From Polyangia bacterium (GTDB taxonomy: Bacteria; Myxococcota_A; Polyangia; Polyangiales; Sandaracinaceae), in contig JAUHXR010000002.1 in the NCBI GenBank assembly GCA_030426845.1, positions 1-64,000 of the forward strand: 64,000 nt of DNA, in the 5' to 3' direction. Under the pieces are notes generated by a model. That model saw only the letters and a program-made list of their open reading frames with translations. It did no database searches and was not told the origin of the DNA. Shown here piece after piece: positions 54,960 through 63,577 of the stretch; positions within the stretch are counted from its first letter, which is position 1; each line of letters opens with the position of its first letter. Both the position numbers and the translations under genes were made by a program.

Positions 54960-57271
54960 CAGGACTCGGCCGCGGGTCGCTCCAACGCCGCGGCGCTCTC
55001 GGTCGTCGCGCTCTCGGCCGACGCGCCCGGCGCGTCGAGCGACGCTCCATCGAGCAGGCGCGTGAGCCGCTCGCCGAACGCGAGGAGCTGCTCGATCTCC
55101 TGCGGGGTCGCGCGGCGCACGAACGTCTTGAACAGCACCAGCTCGTGCCCGGTGCTCTCGAGGTGATAGACCTCTTCGCGCTCAAAGAATCGCAAGAGAT
55201 CTTCACGCATGAACTCGCGGATCGCGGCCTCGTCGGGCCCCTTGAGCACGAAGCGGCGCGAGAACCCGGTGAAGTGCTTGAAGTCGATGTCCTGGAAGCC
55301 CGCGAGCTCGAAGGCGCGATCGATCAGCTCCTCCTGCTCGAGGATCAGCTCGGGCACCTCGAACGGCAGCCGCAGGTGCAGCGTGGTCGTGTGATAGACC
55401 TCCGGCACGAGCACGCCCTCGTCGAAGGTGACGTCGCTCAGCGTCAGGTCGACCGTCGATCCGTCCAGCTCATAGGTCCCGTGGACGACTGTGTCGCGGT
55501 ACTCGATCGGGTGGACGCGGAAGAAGTGGAAGTCGTCGAGGTGGTCGGGGTCCCAGTCGCGCTTGGGGTCGAACACCCACCCGCGCGCCTCGGCCGCCTC
55601 CGCGATCTCCTTCTGTCGGGGGGTGAGCCGGTGCGCGTGCTGGCGCCGCTCCTGGGCGTGAAGCGCGTCGGGGTGGTCCGAGATCGCGCGGTGCGCCTCG
55701 AGGCCGATCAGCTCGAAGCTCGCCTCGGGCGTCCCTTGCTCGAAGCGCCGGCGGAACTCGTGGCAGTAGTCGAGCGTGCAGTTGTCGACGAGCATCGCCT
55801 CGCTGAAGTCGACGATCACCCGGTCGCGCGGCGCGAGCTCCTCGAAGACCTGCCGGAGCTTCGGGATGGTCAGGAAGCTCGCGACGCCGCGGAGGCGGAG
55901 CACGCGCGGCTCGCCCTCCTTCCGGATGCTCTCGACGTCCGTCTCGCGCAGGATGCGCAGCGCCTCGCGGGGAGGCAGGCCCAGGATGAGCAGGTGGCTC
56001 AGCAGCTCGGCGGCGAGGCCGACGGTGATCCCCCAGAGCAGGCCCTGGACGAGCGTCACCGCCAGGGTGATGCCGAAGACGAGGAAGTGGTCGGGCCCCT
56101 TGCGCAGGACGTCCTCCACGACGTGGGGCGCCGCGAGCTTGTAGCCGGTGTAGACCAGGACGCCCGCGAGCGCGGCGAGCGCGATCTCCTGGATGATCGG
56201 CGACAGGAACACCACGAACACCAGGATGATCAAGCCGGCAAAGAAATTTGACCAACCCGTCTTGGCGCCGTGGTTCACGTTCACCGAGCTGCGCGCGACG
56301 ACCGTCAGCACCGGGAGCCCGCCGAGGAAGCCCGAGGCGATCGTCGCCAGGCCCATCCCGACCAGGTCGCGGTTGAGGTCCGACCGGCGTCGGAAGGAGT
56401 CGAGCTTGTCGACCGCCTTGACGCTCACGATGTTCTCGATCGACGTGACGAGGGTCAGCGTCAGCACGACCTGCCAGAACCCGACCTCGCCGACGCGGGA
56501 GAAGTCCGGGTGCACCAGGCTCCCGAGCAGATCGTCGGGGATCGCCACCAGCTGATGCGGGTCGAGCGCGAGGGAGCTCGCCGCCGGCCCCAGCCGCGGC
56601 GCGATGTCCTCGAAGGCGAACGCGATCGGGATCGCGAAGATCACCACCCAGAGCGGCGCCGGCACGAAGTGCACGAGCTTGGTCTTGATCTTGGGGTGGA
56701 CCGCGAGGATCACCACGCTCAGCACGCCGATCACGGTCGCCGCGGGGTCGAGGCCGGCGACGGTGGCGGGCAGGGCCCGGACCGCGTCGAGGGTGCCCCC
56801 GTCGGGCGGCGCGTGGCCGAAGACGACGTGGGCCTGTTTGCTGACGATGATCAGGCCGATCGCCGCGAGCATCCCCTGGATCACCGCGGGCGGGATGATG
56901 TCGCCGACGCGCCCGAGGCGCAGCAGCCCGAAGAGGGCCTGGATGCCTCCGGCGATCACCACCGCGCCGAGCACGTGGGGGAACGACTCGGGGCCGCCCA
57001 GGATCGCGAAGGCGCCCGCGACGATGACGACCAGGCTGTTGCCGGGGCCGTTGATCCCGACCTTGCTGCCGCGAACGAACGTCGCGACCAGGCCCGCGAC
57101 CACGCAGGAGACGAGGCCGGAGATGGGCGGCGCGCCAGCCGCGGTGGCGATGCCGAGCGCGAGGGGGAGCGCCACGAGCGCGACGCTGAAGCCAGCGATC
57201 AGGTCGTTGCGCCAGTGCGCGCGCAGGCCCGAGACGTTCGTCTCGGGAGGGGGTTGGTTCGCGTAGGGCAA
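54959..57271 (-). CDS. SulP-family anion transporter with STAS and extra C-terminal domain
   Basis: A 770-residue inner-membrane transporter. The first ~420 residues are the SulP core with about twelve membrane helices (NDLIAGFSVALVALPLALGI, SKVGINGPGNSLVVIVAGAF, AVIQGMLAAIGLIIVSKQAH). A STAS domain follows (about 430-530, RDRVIVDFSEAMLVDNCTLD). A further ~230 residues (WVFDPKRDWDPDHLDDFHFF; YHTTTLHLRLPFEVPELILE) form an extra domain of unknown role. Substrate may be bicarbonate or sulphate; not decided by sequence. Confidence 0.9.
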   Translation of the reverse strand: MPYANQPPPETNVSGLRAHWRNDLIAGFSVALVALPLALGIATAAGAPPISGLVSCVVAGLVATFVRGSKVGINGPGNSLVVIVAGAFAILGGPESFPHVLGAVVIAGGIQALFGLLRLGRVGDIIPPAVIQGMLAAIGLIIVSKQAHVVFGHAPPDGGTLDAVRALPATVAGLDPAATVIGVLSVVILAVHPKIKTKLVHFVPAPLWVVIFAIPIAFAFEDIAPRLGPAASSLALDPHQLVAIPDDLLGSLVHPDFSRVGEVGFWQVVLTLTLVTSIENIVSVKAVDKLDSFRRRSDLNRDLVGMGLATIASGFLGGLPVLTVVARSSVNVNHGAKTGWSNFFAGLIILVFVVFLSPIIQEIALAALAGVLVYTGYKLAAPHVVEDVLRKGPDHFLVFGITLAVTLVQGLLWGITVGLAAELLSHLLILGLPPREALRILRETDVESIRKEGEPRVLRLRGVASFLTIPKLRQVFEELAPRDRVIVDFSEAMLVDNCTLDYCHEFRRRFEQGTPEASFELIGLEAHRAISDHPDALHAQERRQHAHRLTPRQKEIAEAAEARGWVFDPKRDWDPDHLDDFHFFRVHPIEYRDTVVHGTYELDGSTVDLTLSDVTFDEGVLVPEVYHTTTLHLRLPFEVPELILEQEELIDRAFELAGFQDIDFKHFTGFSRRFVLKGPDEAAIREFMREDLLRFFEREEVYHLESTGHELVLFKTFVRRATPQEIEQLLAFGERLTRLLDGASLDAPGASAESATTESAAALERPAAES

Positions 57272-57386
57272 CGGTCGCAGTCCGGCGGGCAGGGAACCGC
57301 GCGCCGCGCGCCGCGCGGTCGCCGCCCCGATCCCGGGTGGTATCGCCGATCTCGGCCGAGAAGGCGAGCCTGGCCGGCCCGCGCGG

Positions 57387-58178
57387 TCAGCGTTCGCCGG
57401 CGAGGAGTCGCTCGAACGCCGGACCGTCGGCCCGCAGCGGGGCGAGGTCGGGGTCGCGCCGAGCCATGTCCCGGTAGTGATCGGGCGCGCGGCGCTGCTC
57501 GCCGAGGAACCCCGGCTCCTCCTCCGCCGCGAGCACCTGCGCGATCGAGGCGGCGCAGGCGTCGGTCTCGCCGGCCTGGCACTGCGTGCACGCGAGGTTG
57601 TAGCGAGTCGCGCGGATCGACGGCCAGCGCGCGAGGGAGCGCTCGAAGAACGGGCGCGCGGCCGCGTAGTCTCCCTGCATCAGGCGCGCGATGCCCGCGC
57701 CCTCGAGCGCGGCCCAGAGGTCTCGATCCGCGAGGCCGCAGCCCTCCTCGTCCAGCGCGAGGCCGCGCTCGAACCAATTCGCGGCCTGGGACGCGCGCGG
57801 CGGCTGGGTCCGCAGGAGCAGCTCTCCGAGGCGCACGCGCGCGGTGGCGGAGCCGGGGTGCGCCCCGACCGCGGCTTCGAGCCCCGCGACCGCGGCCTCG
57901 AGCTGACCGTCCTGCACCTGCCGCTCGTAGGCAGCGAAGTCGGGGTCCACCGACGCGCCGTCGCAGCGGACCGCCTCGGCGCCCCGGGGACCGCGCGGGG
58001 TCGACTCGGCCGTCGGTGTGCCCGTGGACTCTGCGCTCGTAGACTCAGCGCGCGCGGACTCAGCGCTCGTGGACTCTGCGCTCGTGGACTCTGCGCTCGT
58101 GTCGTCGCCGGTCCCGCAGCCGATCGCGAGCGCGAGCGCCGCTCCGACGATCGCCGCGCGCAGCGGTCGGAGCCGCAT
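57387..58178 (-). CDS. TPR-repeat lipoprotein
   Basis: A 263-residue protein: signal MRLRPLRAAIVGAALALAIG, Cys 21, a Ser/Thr-rich SAEST repeat linker, then TPR helices (AAYERQVQDGQLEAAVAGLE; GAGIARLMQGDYAAARPFFE). The ATG at 58178 shares bases with the stop of the gene before it (TGATG). Likely outer-membrane scaffold. Confidence 0.8.
   Translation of the reverse strand: MRLRPLRAAIVGAALALAIGCGTGDDTSAESTSAESTSAESARAESTSAESTGTPTAESTPRGPRGAEAVRCDGASVDPDFAAYERQVQDGQLEAAVAGLEAAVGAHPGSATARVRLGELLLRTQPPRASQAANWFERGLALDEEGCGLADRDLWAALEGAGIARLMQGDYAAARPFFERSLARWPSIRATRYNLACTQCQAGETDACAASIAQVLAAEEEPGFLGEQRRAPDHYRDMARRDPDLAPLRADGPAFERLLAGER
58024..58098. repeat. Five 15-bp repeats (SAEST) in the TPR lipoprotein
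   Basis: Five tandem 15-bp units (GTGGACTCTGCGCTC and variants) encode the SAEST linker just after the lipid anchor; length variants would stay in frame. Confidence 0.75.
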
Positions 58179-59152
58179 CAGAGCTCGAACAGCGTGAGCT
58201 GGCCGACGCCGAGCGTGCCCTGCTCGGGCCCGCCGCCCTGGGTCCCGAGGAGCACGCCCGCGGTCACCCCGCCGCCGACCACGAGCACCGCGAGGAGCGT
58301 CCAGAACCACCACTCCTCGGCCACGCTGCCGCCGCCGCCGCCGTCCTCGTCGCCCGGCGTCTCCTCGTGCGTCCCGAGCCCCTGCAGCGCGGGCGGGCGT
58401 TCGTCCTCGGGGTCGACCTGCGCCACGCCTCCGCTCGCCCCCGCGGGAACCGTGAGGCGCATCGGCTCCGCCTCGCTGCCGAGCTGGCCGAGCGGCGTCT
58501 GCGAGGGCGCGAGCGCGACGAGGTAGTAGGTCACCTCCGACGACGCGCTCGCCGCGCCGACCACCGGGACGCGGCCCTCGTAGGTCCCGTCGCCGCGCCG
58601 GCTCATCACCACGCGCCCCTCGTCGCCGCCGCTCCGGTAGATGAGGCGCACCTCGGCGACCGCGTCCGCGCCCTCGGTGACGCGCGCGACGATCTGCGGG
58701 GACTCGCGTCGGGTCAGGGTCGGCGGGGTGTGGGCGACCGTCACCGGAACCGGGTCGGGCGCATCCTCACGCGCCCGCGCGAAGGCCGCGATCACCGGCG
58801 GGCTCGCGTCGGGGTCGGCGAGCGTGTGCCCGGGGTCGCGCGCGTAGAGCCGGGCGAGGGTCTCGCGCGCGGGGCCGCGCTGGCGCTGCGCGATCTGCGC
58901 GGTGGCGAGGACCTCGAGGGCCGCGTTGCGCTGGCCCGCGTCGAGGTCGGCGCGCCCGAGCAACCCCTCGGCCGCCGCCTGTGCGTCGTCGAATCGCGCC
59001 TGGAACATCAGCTCGCGGATCTGAGCGATCGCGTCGGCCGGCGCGTCCTGGGCCGAGGCCTGGCGGGGCGGCGCGGTCACGAGCAGGGCGGTGACGACCG
59101 CGACCATCACCGCGGCGCAGAGCGCAGAGAGCCTCGAGGTCGTCGAACGCAT
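58178..59152 (-). CDS. Exported protein with TPR-like N-half and C-terminal membrane helix
   Basis: A 324-residue protein. Signal or anchor MRSTTSRLSALCAAVMVAVV, cleavage near ASA-QDA; a short helical repeat region (IAQIRELMFQARFDDAQAAA); an Ig-like beta domain (PTLTRRESPQIVARVTEGAD, VTYYLVALAPSQTPLG); a Gly/Asp-rich linker and a membrane helix (WWFWTLLAVLVVGGGVTAGV). Precedes and is coupled to the TPR lipoprotein. Envelope role inferred. Confidence 0.75.
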   Translation of the reverse strand: MRSTTSRLSALCAAVMVAVVTALLVTAPPRQASAQDAPADAIAQIRELMFQARFDDAQAAAEGLLGRADLDAGQRNAALEVLATAQIAQRQRGPARETLARLYARDPGHTLADPDASPPVIAAFARAREDAPDPVPVTVAHTPPTLTRRESPQIVARVTEGADAVAEVRLIYRSGGDEGRVVMSRRGDGTYEGRVPVVGAASASSEVTYYLVALAPSQTPLGQLGSEAEPMRLTVPAGASGGVAQVDPEDERPPALQGLGTHEETPGDEDGGGGGSVAEEWWFWTLLAVLVVGGGVTAGVLLGTQGGGPEQGTLGVGQLTLFEL

Positions 59153-59163
59153 CGCTCGGGATG

Positions 59164-60909
59164 CTACGCGCTGCCCGTGGCCTCTGCCAGCCCGGCCGCG
59201 AGGGCGTCGAGCAGCGCCTCGCCGCGGCCACGCGCGTCCTCGACCGACTCCGCGGGCGCCATGTCCACGCGCACGTCGAAGTAGAACTTGATCTTGGGCT
59301 CCGTCCCGCTCGGCCGGAGCATCACCCGGTGGCCGCCCTCGAGCTCCATCGCGAGCACGTCGCCGCGCGGGAGCCCGAGCGGGGTGACCGAGCCGTCCGC
59401 GGCCCGCCGCTCGCCCGTCGACAGGTCGAGGAACGCGGCGACCGCGTGCCCGCCGACCGCGGCCGGCGGGGTGTCGCGGACCGCGCTCATCACCCGCGCG
59501 ATCTCGGCCTTGCCCTCGCGGCCCGGGTGCACCTTGGAGACCTGCCGCGAGAGGAACATCCCGTACCGTCGCCACACCGCCTCGAGCTCGTCGAGCAGCG
59601 TCTTGCCCTGGCTCTTGCACCACGCGGCCATGTCCGCGACGCAGACCGCCGTGCTGATGCCGTCCTTGTCGCGTACGAGCTGCCCGATCGTGTAGCCGAG
59701 CGCCTCCTCGTAGCCGAAGACGAAGCGCGCCCCCTCGCGCTCGAGCCGCAACGCGGTGTTCGCGATCCACTTGAAGCCGGTCAGCGTCTGCTCGTACCGC
59801 GCGCCGTGGGCGCGGGCGATCGCTCCGAGCATCGGCGAGCTGACGATGGTGTTGACGACGAGGCGCGCGTCGCCCGCGGGGCCCTGATCGAGGAGGTAGT
59901 GGCCGAGGAGGCAGCCGACCTCGTTGCCCGTGAGCTGCACGAAGTCGCCGCCGGCGCCACGCGCCGCGACCGCGAGCCGATCCGCGTCGGGATCGTTGGC
60001 GAGGACGAGGTCGGCGCCCTTGGCGCGGCCGAGCGCGAGGACGAGGTCCATCGCGCCGTCCTCCTCCGGGTTCGGAAACTCGACCGTGGGGAACGCGCCG
60101 TCCGGCTCCGCCTGCTCGGGTACGCTCCACACCTCCGTGAACCCCGCGTCCGCGAGCGCGGCCCGCGCCACGCGGTCGCCGACCCCATGCAAGGCGGTGT
60201 ACGCGATCGAGACGTCCCGCGGCAGGCCCGGATGCACCGACGCGCCGCGCACGCCCGCGAGGTACGCGTCGACGAGGCCCTGCCCGAGCGGCTCGAGCCG
60301 GCCCGCCTCGCGCGCGTCGGACCGCGACCTCCGCGCGATCGAGTCGAGGGCCCCGACCTCCGCGATCGCGGCCGCGATGCCCGCGTCGGTCGGCTCGATG
60401 ATCTGCGCGCCGTTCTCCCAGTAGACCTTGTAGCCGTTGTAGTCCGGCGGGTTGTGGCTCGCGGTCACCATGATGCCGGCCGCGGCCCGGGTCTCGAGGC
60501 ACGCGAAGGCGAGCACCGGCGTCGGCACGACCTCGTCGAAGGCGTAGACCTTGAGGCCCATCCCCGCCGCGACCTCCGCCGCGTCGGCCGCCATCTCGCG
60601 GCTCAGCCGCCGGCCGTCGAAGCCGATGCAGATCCCGCGGTCGGCCGCGCCCTCGACGTGCGCGAGGACGTAGGCGCACAGCCCGGCGGTTGCGCGCAGG
60701 ACGACCTTGCGGTTCATCCGGTTGGGCCCCCCGCCGATCAGCCCGCGCAGCCCGGCCGTCCCGAAGGCGAGCGGGCCGACGAAGCGATCGCGCAGCTCGT
60801 CCACCGCGCCGGCCTCGAGCAGCCGCCCGAGCTCGGCGCGGGTCTCGGGGTCGGGATCGTCGGCGCGCCAGGACTCGACCGCGGCGCGCAGCGCATCGGG
60901 GATGGTCAT
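59164..60909 (-). CDS. Phosphohexomutase (phosphoglucomutase/phosphomannomutase)
   Basis: A 581-residue alpha-D-phosphohexomutase converting hexose 1- and 6-phosphates. The active-site serine loop is GIMVTASHNPPDYNGYK, the metal loop is ANDPDADRLAVA, the sugar-binding loop region is GFKWIANTALRLE, and the phosphate loop near the end is RPSGTEPKIKFYFDV. Length and the opening GTAGLRGLIGGGPNRMN fit the long PgcA/Pgm2-type subgroup, which can use glucose or sugar bisphosphates. Monocistronic with small neighbours. Confidence 0.92.
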   Translation of the reverse strand: MTIPDALRAAVESWRADDPDPETRAELGRLLEAGAVDELRDRFVGPLAFGTAGLRGLIGGGPNRMNRKVVLRATAGLCAYVLAHVEGAADRGICIGFDGRRLSREMAADAAEVAAGMGLKVYAFDEVVPTPVLAFACLETRAAAGIMVTASHNPPDYNGYKVYWENGAQIIEPTDAGIAAAIAEVGALDSIARRSRSDAREAGRLEPLGQGLVDAYLAGVRGASVHPGLPRDVSIAYTALHGVGDRVARAALADAGFTEVWSVPEQAEPDGAFPTVEFPNPEEDGAMDLVLALGRAKGADLVLANDPDADRLAVAARGAGGDFVQLTGNEVGCLLGHYLLDQGPAGDARLVVNTIVSSPMLGAIARAHGARYEQTLTGFKWIANTALRLEREGARFVFGYEEALGYTIGQLVRDKDGISTAVCVADMAAWCKSQGKTLLDELEAVWRRYGMFLSRQVSKVHPGREGKAEIARVMSAVRDTPPAAVGGHAVAAFLDLSTGERRAADGSVTPLGLPRGDVLAMELEGGHRVMLRPSGTEPKIKFYFDVRVDMAPAESVEDARGRGEALLDALAAGLAEATGSA

Positions 60910-60966
60910 CCGGGCGAGTCTACGATCCGCGCGCGCGATCGGCGAGGGTGGCCGGCGCGCGCGAGG

Positions 60967-61221
60967 TCAATCCTCGTCGCCGTCGATCGCGCGGCGCAGC
61001 TCATCACGGATCCACCGGCGCCAGATCCGCGTCGGGAGCTCCCGCGCGGCCGGCAGCGGCCGCGTGATCCCCTTGGCCGTCTCGACCTCGGGGCCGCGCG
61101 CTCGCTCCGGGGCCGGGTCGTCCTCGGTCGGGCGCGCCGCCCGCGGGAGGCTCCGTCGCGTGCCCGAAGCCTCCTGGGGCCAGGCGGTCTCCGCGTCCTC
61201 GTCTCGTTCGTCTGCCGTCAA
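60967..61221 (-). CDS. Possible small protein, unknown
   Basis: An 84-codon frame from TTG 61221 with G/C-third codon bias: TADERDEDAETAWPQEASGT, then PTRIWRRWIRDELRRAIDGD. No family or Shine-Dalgarno stands out. It lies just upstream of the phosphohexomutase gene and divergent from the vWA lipoprotein. Confidence 0.4.
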   Translation of the reverse strand: MTADERDEDAETAWPQEASGTRRSLPRAARPTEDDPAPERARGPEVETAKGITRPLPAARELPTRIWRRWIRDELRRAIDGDED

Positions 61222-61293
61222 CCGCGCCTCGCCCTCAGTCTCCCCCCGCCATCGGCTCGCGACAACCCCTGCCGCCTGTGCCAGCGTGGAGCC

Positions 61294-62583
61294 GTGCGCT
61301 CGGTTCTCTTCTTCGCGGCCGCGCTCGGCTCGGCCACCGCCCTGACCCTCGGGTGCACCACCGCGACCGATCCGGACGCGGGCGGCGCCGACGCCGGGCC
61401 CCACGACGCCGGCCCCCGAGCCGACGCGGGCCCCTACGACGCGGGCGACCCGTTCGCCACCGACGCGTCGTGCGGGCGCGCGGTCATCGAGGCGGACCGG
61501 CTCCCGGGCAGCGTGCTCTTCGCCTTCGATCGCTCCGGGAGCATGGACGTGCCGCCGGGCGGCCCGGGCCCCGGCCCGAGCCGCTGGGACGTCGCGGGCG
61601 GCGCGGTCCTCTCCGTGCTGGACGCGCTGCCCGACGAGGCCAACGTGGGGATGCTGCTCTTCCCGGTCCCCGCGCTCGGGATGTGCAACGTCGTGCCCGG
61701 GCCCGGCGTGCCTCAGGTCCCGGTCGGCCCGCTCGCGAGCCAGCGCGCCCCGATCCGCGCAGAGCTCGCCACCGTGCCCGACGGCCCCGCGACGCCGATC
61801 TTCGCCGCGCTGCGCGCCGGGTGGGCCCACCTCGACGCGCTCGGCGCGCGGGGGGAGCGGGCGCTCGTGCTCGTCACCGACGGCCGCGAGAGCTGCGACG
61901 ACGGCGCGCGCGCCGGGGTGTTCGCGGAGGCGACCGCGGCGCGCGAGGACCGCGGCCACCTCACCTTCGTGGTCGGTCTGACCCAGAGCCACTCCGATCT
62001 GTCGACCCTCGCGTTCAACGGCGGCACCGCGCGCACCGCGACCTGCCTGCCGGAGTGCACGACGCCCGCGTGCGTCCTCGACTCCGACGATCCGTGCCCG
62101 CACAACGGCGCCGCCTGCGCGACCTTCCCGGACGGGGAGGGCGGCGCGCTCGTCGGCTTCTGCGGGTGCACCGCGCCCTCCGACTGCCCCGCGCCCACCA
62201 CCTGCGCGCCGGACGGGAGCGGCGCGATGACCTGTCAGGGCGCGCCGGACTGCTGCCACTACGACGCGGCAGGCCCGACGTTCGAGGCGGACTTCCGAGC
62301 CGCGCTCGACGCGGTCGTGGCCCGCGTCCTCGACCCTTGCGTATTCGATCTTCCGCGGGGAGACGACCCGGCCCGATTCGATCCCGGCCAGGTCAACGTG
62401 CGGGTCACGCTCCCGAGCCGAGACGCGAGCGTGCTGGGTCGCTCGAGCGACCCCTCGGTGGACTCCTGGGACTACGTGGACGCGGCGCAGGACGCGATCG
62501 AGATCACCGGCCCGATCTGCGAGGCGCTGCGCGAGGGCGGCACGGTCGAGATCGTCCTCGGCTGCCCCACCGTCCTGATCTGA
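61294..62583 (+). CDS. vWA-domain lipoprotein
   Basis: A 429-residue protein from GTG 61294. Lipobox Cys 21 (ATALTLGC), an Asp/Ala/Gly linker, then a von Willebrand A domain opening with SVLFAFDRSGSMDVPP (the MIDAS Asp-x-Ser-x-Ser) and later a TPIFAALRAGWAHLDAL and ALVLVTDGRESCDDG segment, which complete the metal site. A Cys-rich insert (CLPECTTPACVLDSDDPC) interrupts or follows the domain. A protein-protein or ligand adhesion function is likely. Confidence 0.85.
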   Translation: MRSVLFFAAALGSATALTLGCTTATDPDAGGADAGPHDAGPRADAGPYDAGDPFATDASCGRAVIEADRLPGSVLFAFDRSGSMDVPPGGPGPGPSRWDVAGGAVLSVLDALPDEANVGMLLFPVPALGMCNVVPGPGVPQVPVGPLASQRAPIRAELATVPDGPATPIFAALRAGWAHLDALGARGERALVLVTDGRESCDDGARAGVFAEATAAREDRGHLTFVVGLTQSHSDLSTLAFNGGTARTATCLPECTTPACVLDSDDPCPHNGAACATFPDGEGGALVGFCGCTAPSDCPAPTTCAPDGSGAMTCQGAPDCCHYDAAGPTFEADFRAALDAVVARVLDPCVFDLPRGDDPARFDPGQVNVRVTLPSRDASVLGRSSDPSVDSWDYVDAAQDAIEITGPICEALREGGTVEIVLGCPTVLI

Positions 62584-62639
62584 GCGCGTGGACCGGGGGC
62601 GCCGATCGGGATCCCCGAGCCACGAGGGCTCGGGCGGCC

Positions 62640-63464
62640 TCAGCCGCCCGCCTCGCAGCGCCCGGAGCGGGGGCGAGACGCTGAGATATCCTGGTCCCGG
62701 CACAGCTGGCCGGCCGAGCAGACGTCGCCGCGGAAGCAGCCGCCTGGGCTGTTCGGGAGGCAGACCCCGGCCTGACCCGAGCCGCAGCCGGCGCTGCCTA
62801 CACAAAGGGCGTTGCCGAGCATCCCTTCGCAGTGCCGGTCGTTGTAGCAAGGCGCCCAGCCGTTCCACCAGCACGCGCCCGCGCCTGGCGCGACGCAGTC
62901 CACCGTAGCTGCGGCGCAGGGTCCGGCGTGGAGCACGCTGATGCCGCGGTCGAACGCCATGCACTCGCTCGGGTAGCTCTCGCCGTCGCACCCGCAGACC
63001 TGTAGCGTCGAGTCGCACGGCGCGACCGTTTCGCAGGTGCCCTCGGCGAGGCATGCCCCTCGCGGGTGTCGGCAGCGCGTCCCGGGGATGGTCTCGCAGT
63101 CCCGGTTGGACCAGCACGCCCCGGGCGGCGGGGCGGAGGGGCACATGCCCGCGTCGGACGCGCCGGCGTCGTCGGCGTGGCCCGCGTCGGGACGGTCGGC
63201 GTCGAGCGAGGCCGCGTCGAGCCCGGCCGCGTCGAGCCCGGCCGCGTCGAGCCCGGCCGCATCCGGGACGGCCACGTCTCCGTCTCCTGCGTCGAACGTC
63301 TCGCCCGCGTCTCGGCCCGCCGCGTCCATCCGCGGCCCCGCATCGAACTCGGGATCCGGGTCGGAGACGTCGAGCGCCAGCCCGCAGCCTGCGATCGCCA
63401 GCGCGCTCACGATGACGAGCCCCCGCACCCGCGCAGCATACACCGCGACCTCGCGGATCCCCAT
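62640..63464 (-). CDS. Kazal-like Cys-rich lipoprotein
   Basis: A 274-residue protein; ATG at 63464. Lipobox SALAIAGC (Cys 27), an Asp/Ala/Gly linker with AAGLD repeats, then Cys-rich modules. The central APCDSTLQVCGCDGESYPSE followed by CMAF matches the Kazal serine-protease-inhibitor pattern (C-x6-C-x-C-D-G-x-x-Y-x-x-E-C). A further Cys-rich module (WAPCYNDRHCEGMLGNALCV) follows. May inhibit secreted proteases, possibly the neighbours' own. Confidence 0.78.
   Translation of the reverse strand: MGIREVAVYAARVRGLVIVSALAIAGCGLALDVSDPDPEFDAGPRMDAAGRDAGETFDAGDGDVAVPDAAGLDAAGLDAAGLDAASLDADRPDAGHADDAGASDAGMCPSAPPPGACWSNRDCETIPGTRCRHPRGACLAEGTCETVAPCDSTLQVCGCDGESYPSECMAFDRGISVLHAGPCAAATVDCVAPGAGACWWNGWAPCYNDRHCEGMLGNALCVGSAGCGSGQAGVCLPNSPGGCFRGDVCSAGQLCRDQDISASRPRSGRCEAGG
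63211..63255. repeat. Three 15-bp repeats (AAGLD) in the Kazal lipoprotein
   Basis: Three identical tandem copies of GCCGCGTCGAGCCCG encode the AAGLD linker; in-frame and prone to slippage. Confidence 0.75.
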
Positions 63465-63497
63465 CTTGGGGCGTCGCGCGAGGCGCCCCCCAAGATG
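63462..63497 (-). promoter_or_regulatory. Hairpin spanning the Kazal lipoprotein start
   Basis: CATCTTGGGG (63462-63471) and CCCCAAGATG (63488-63497) form a 10-bp stem with a 16-base loop. The start codon ATG lies in the stem, so initiation may be gated. The remaining gap to 63577 shows no gene. Confidence 0.5.
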
Positions 63498-63577
63498 TGG
63501 TGGAGCCCCCCGTAGCAAGCGGGATCCCCACCATTTTCGGGATCGACGCGCCGTTCTGCCTGTGATCTAAGGGCCTC

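Noticed and set aside
59300-60900. Plus-strand frames over the phosphohexomutase
   Set aside because: The minus-strand gene carries TASHNP, DPDADR and RPSGTEPK motifs; the plus frames are shadows.
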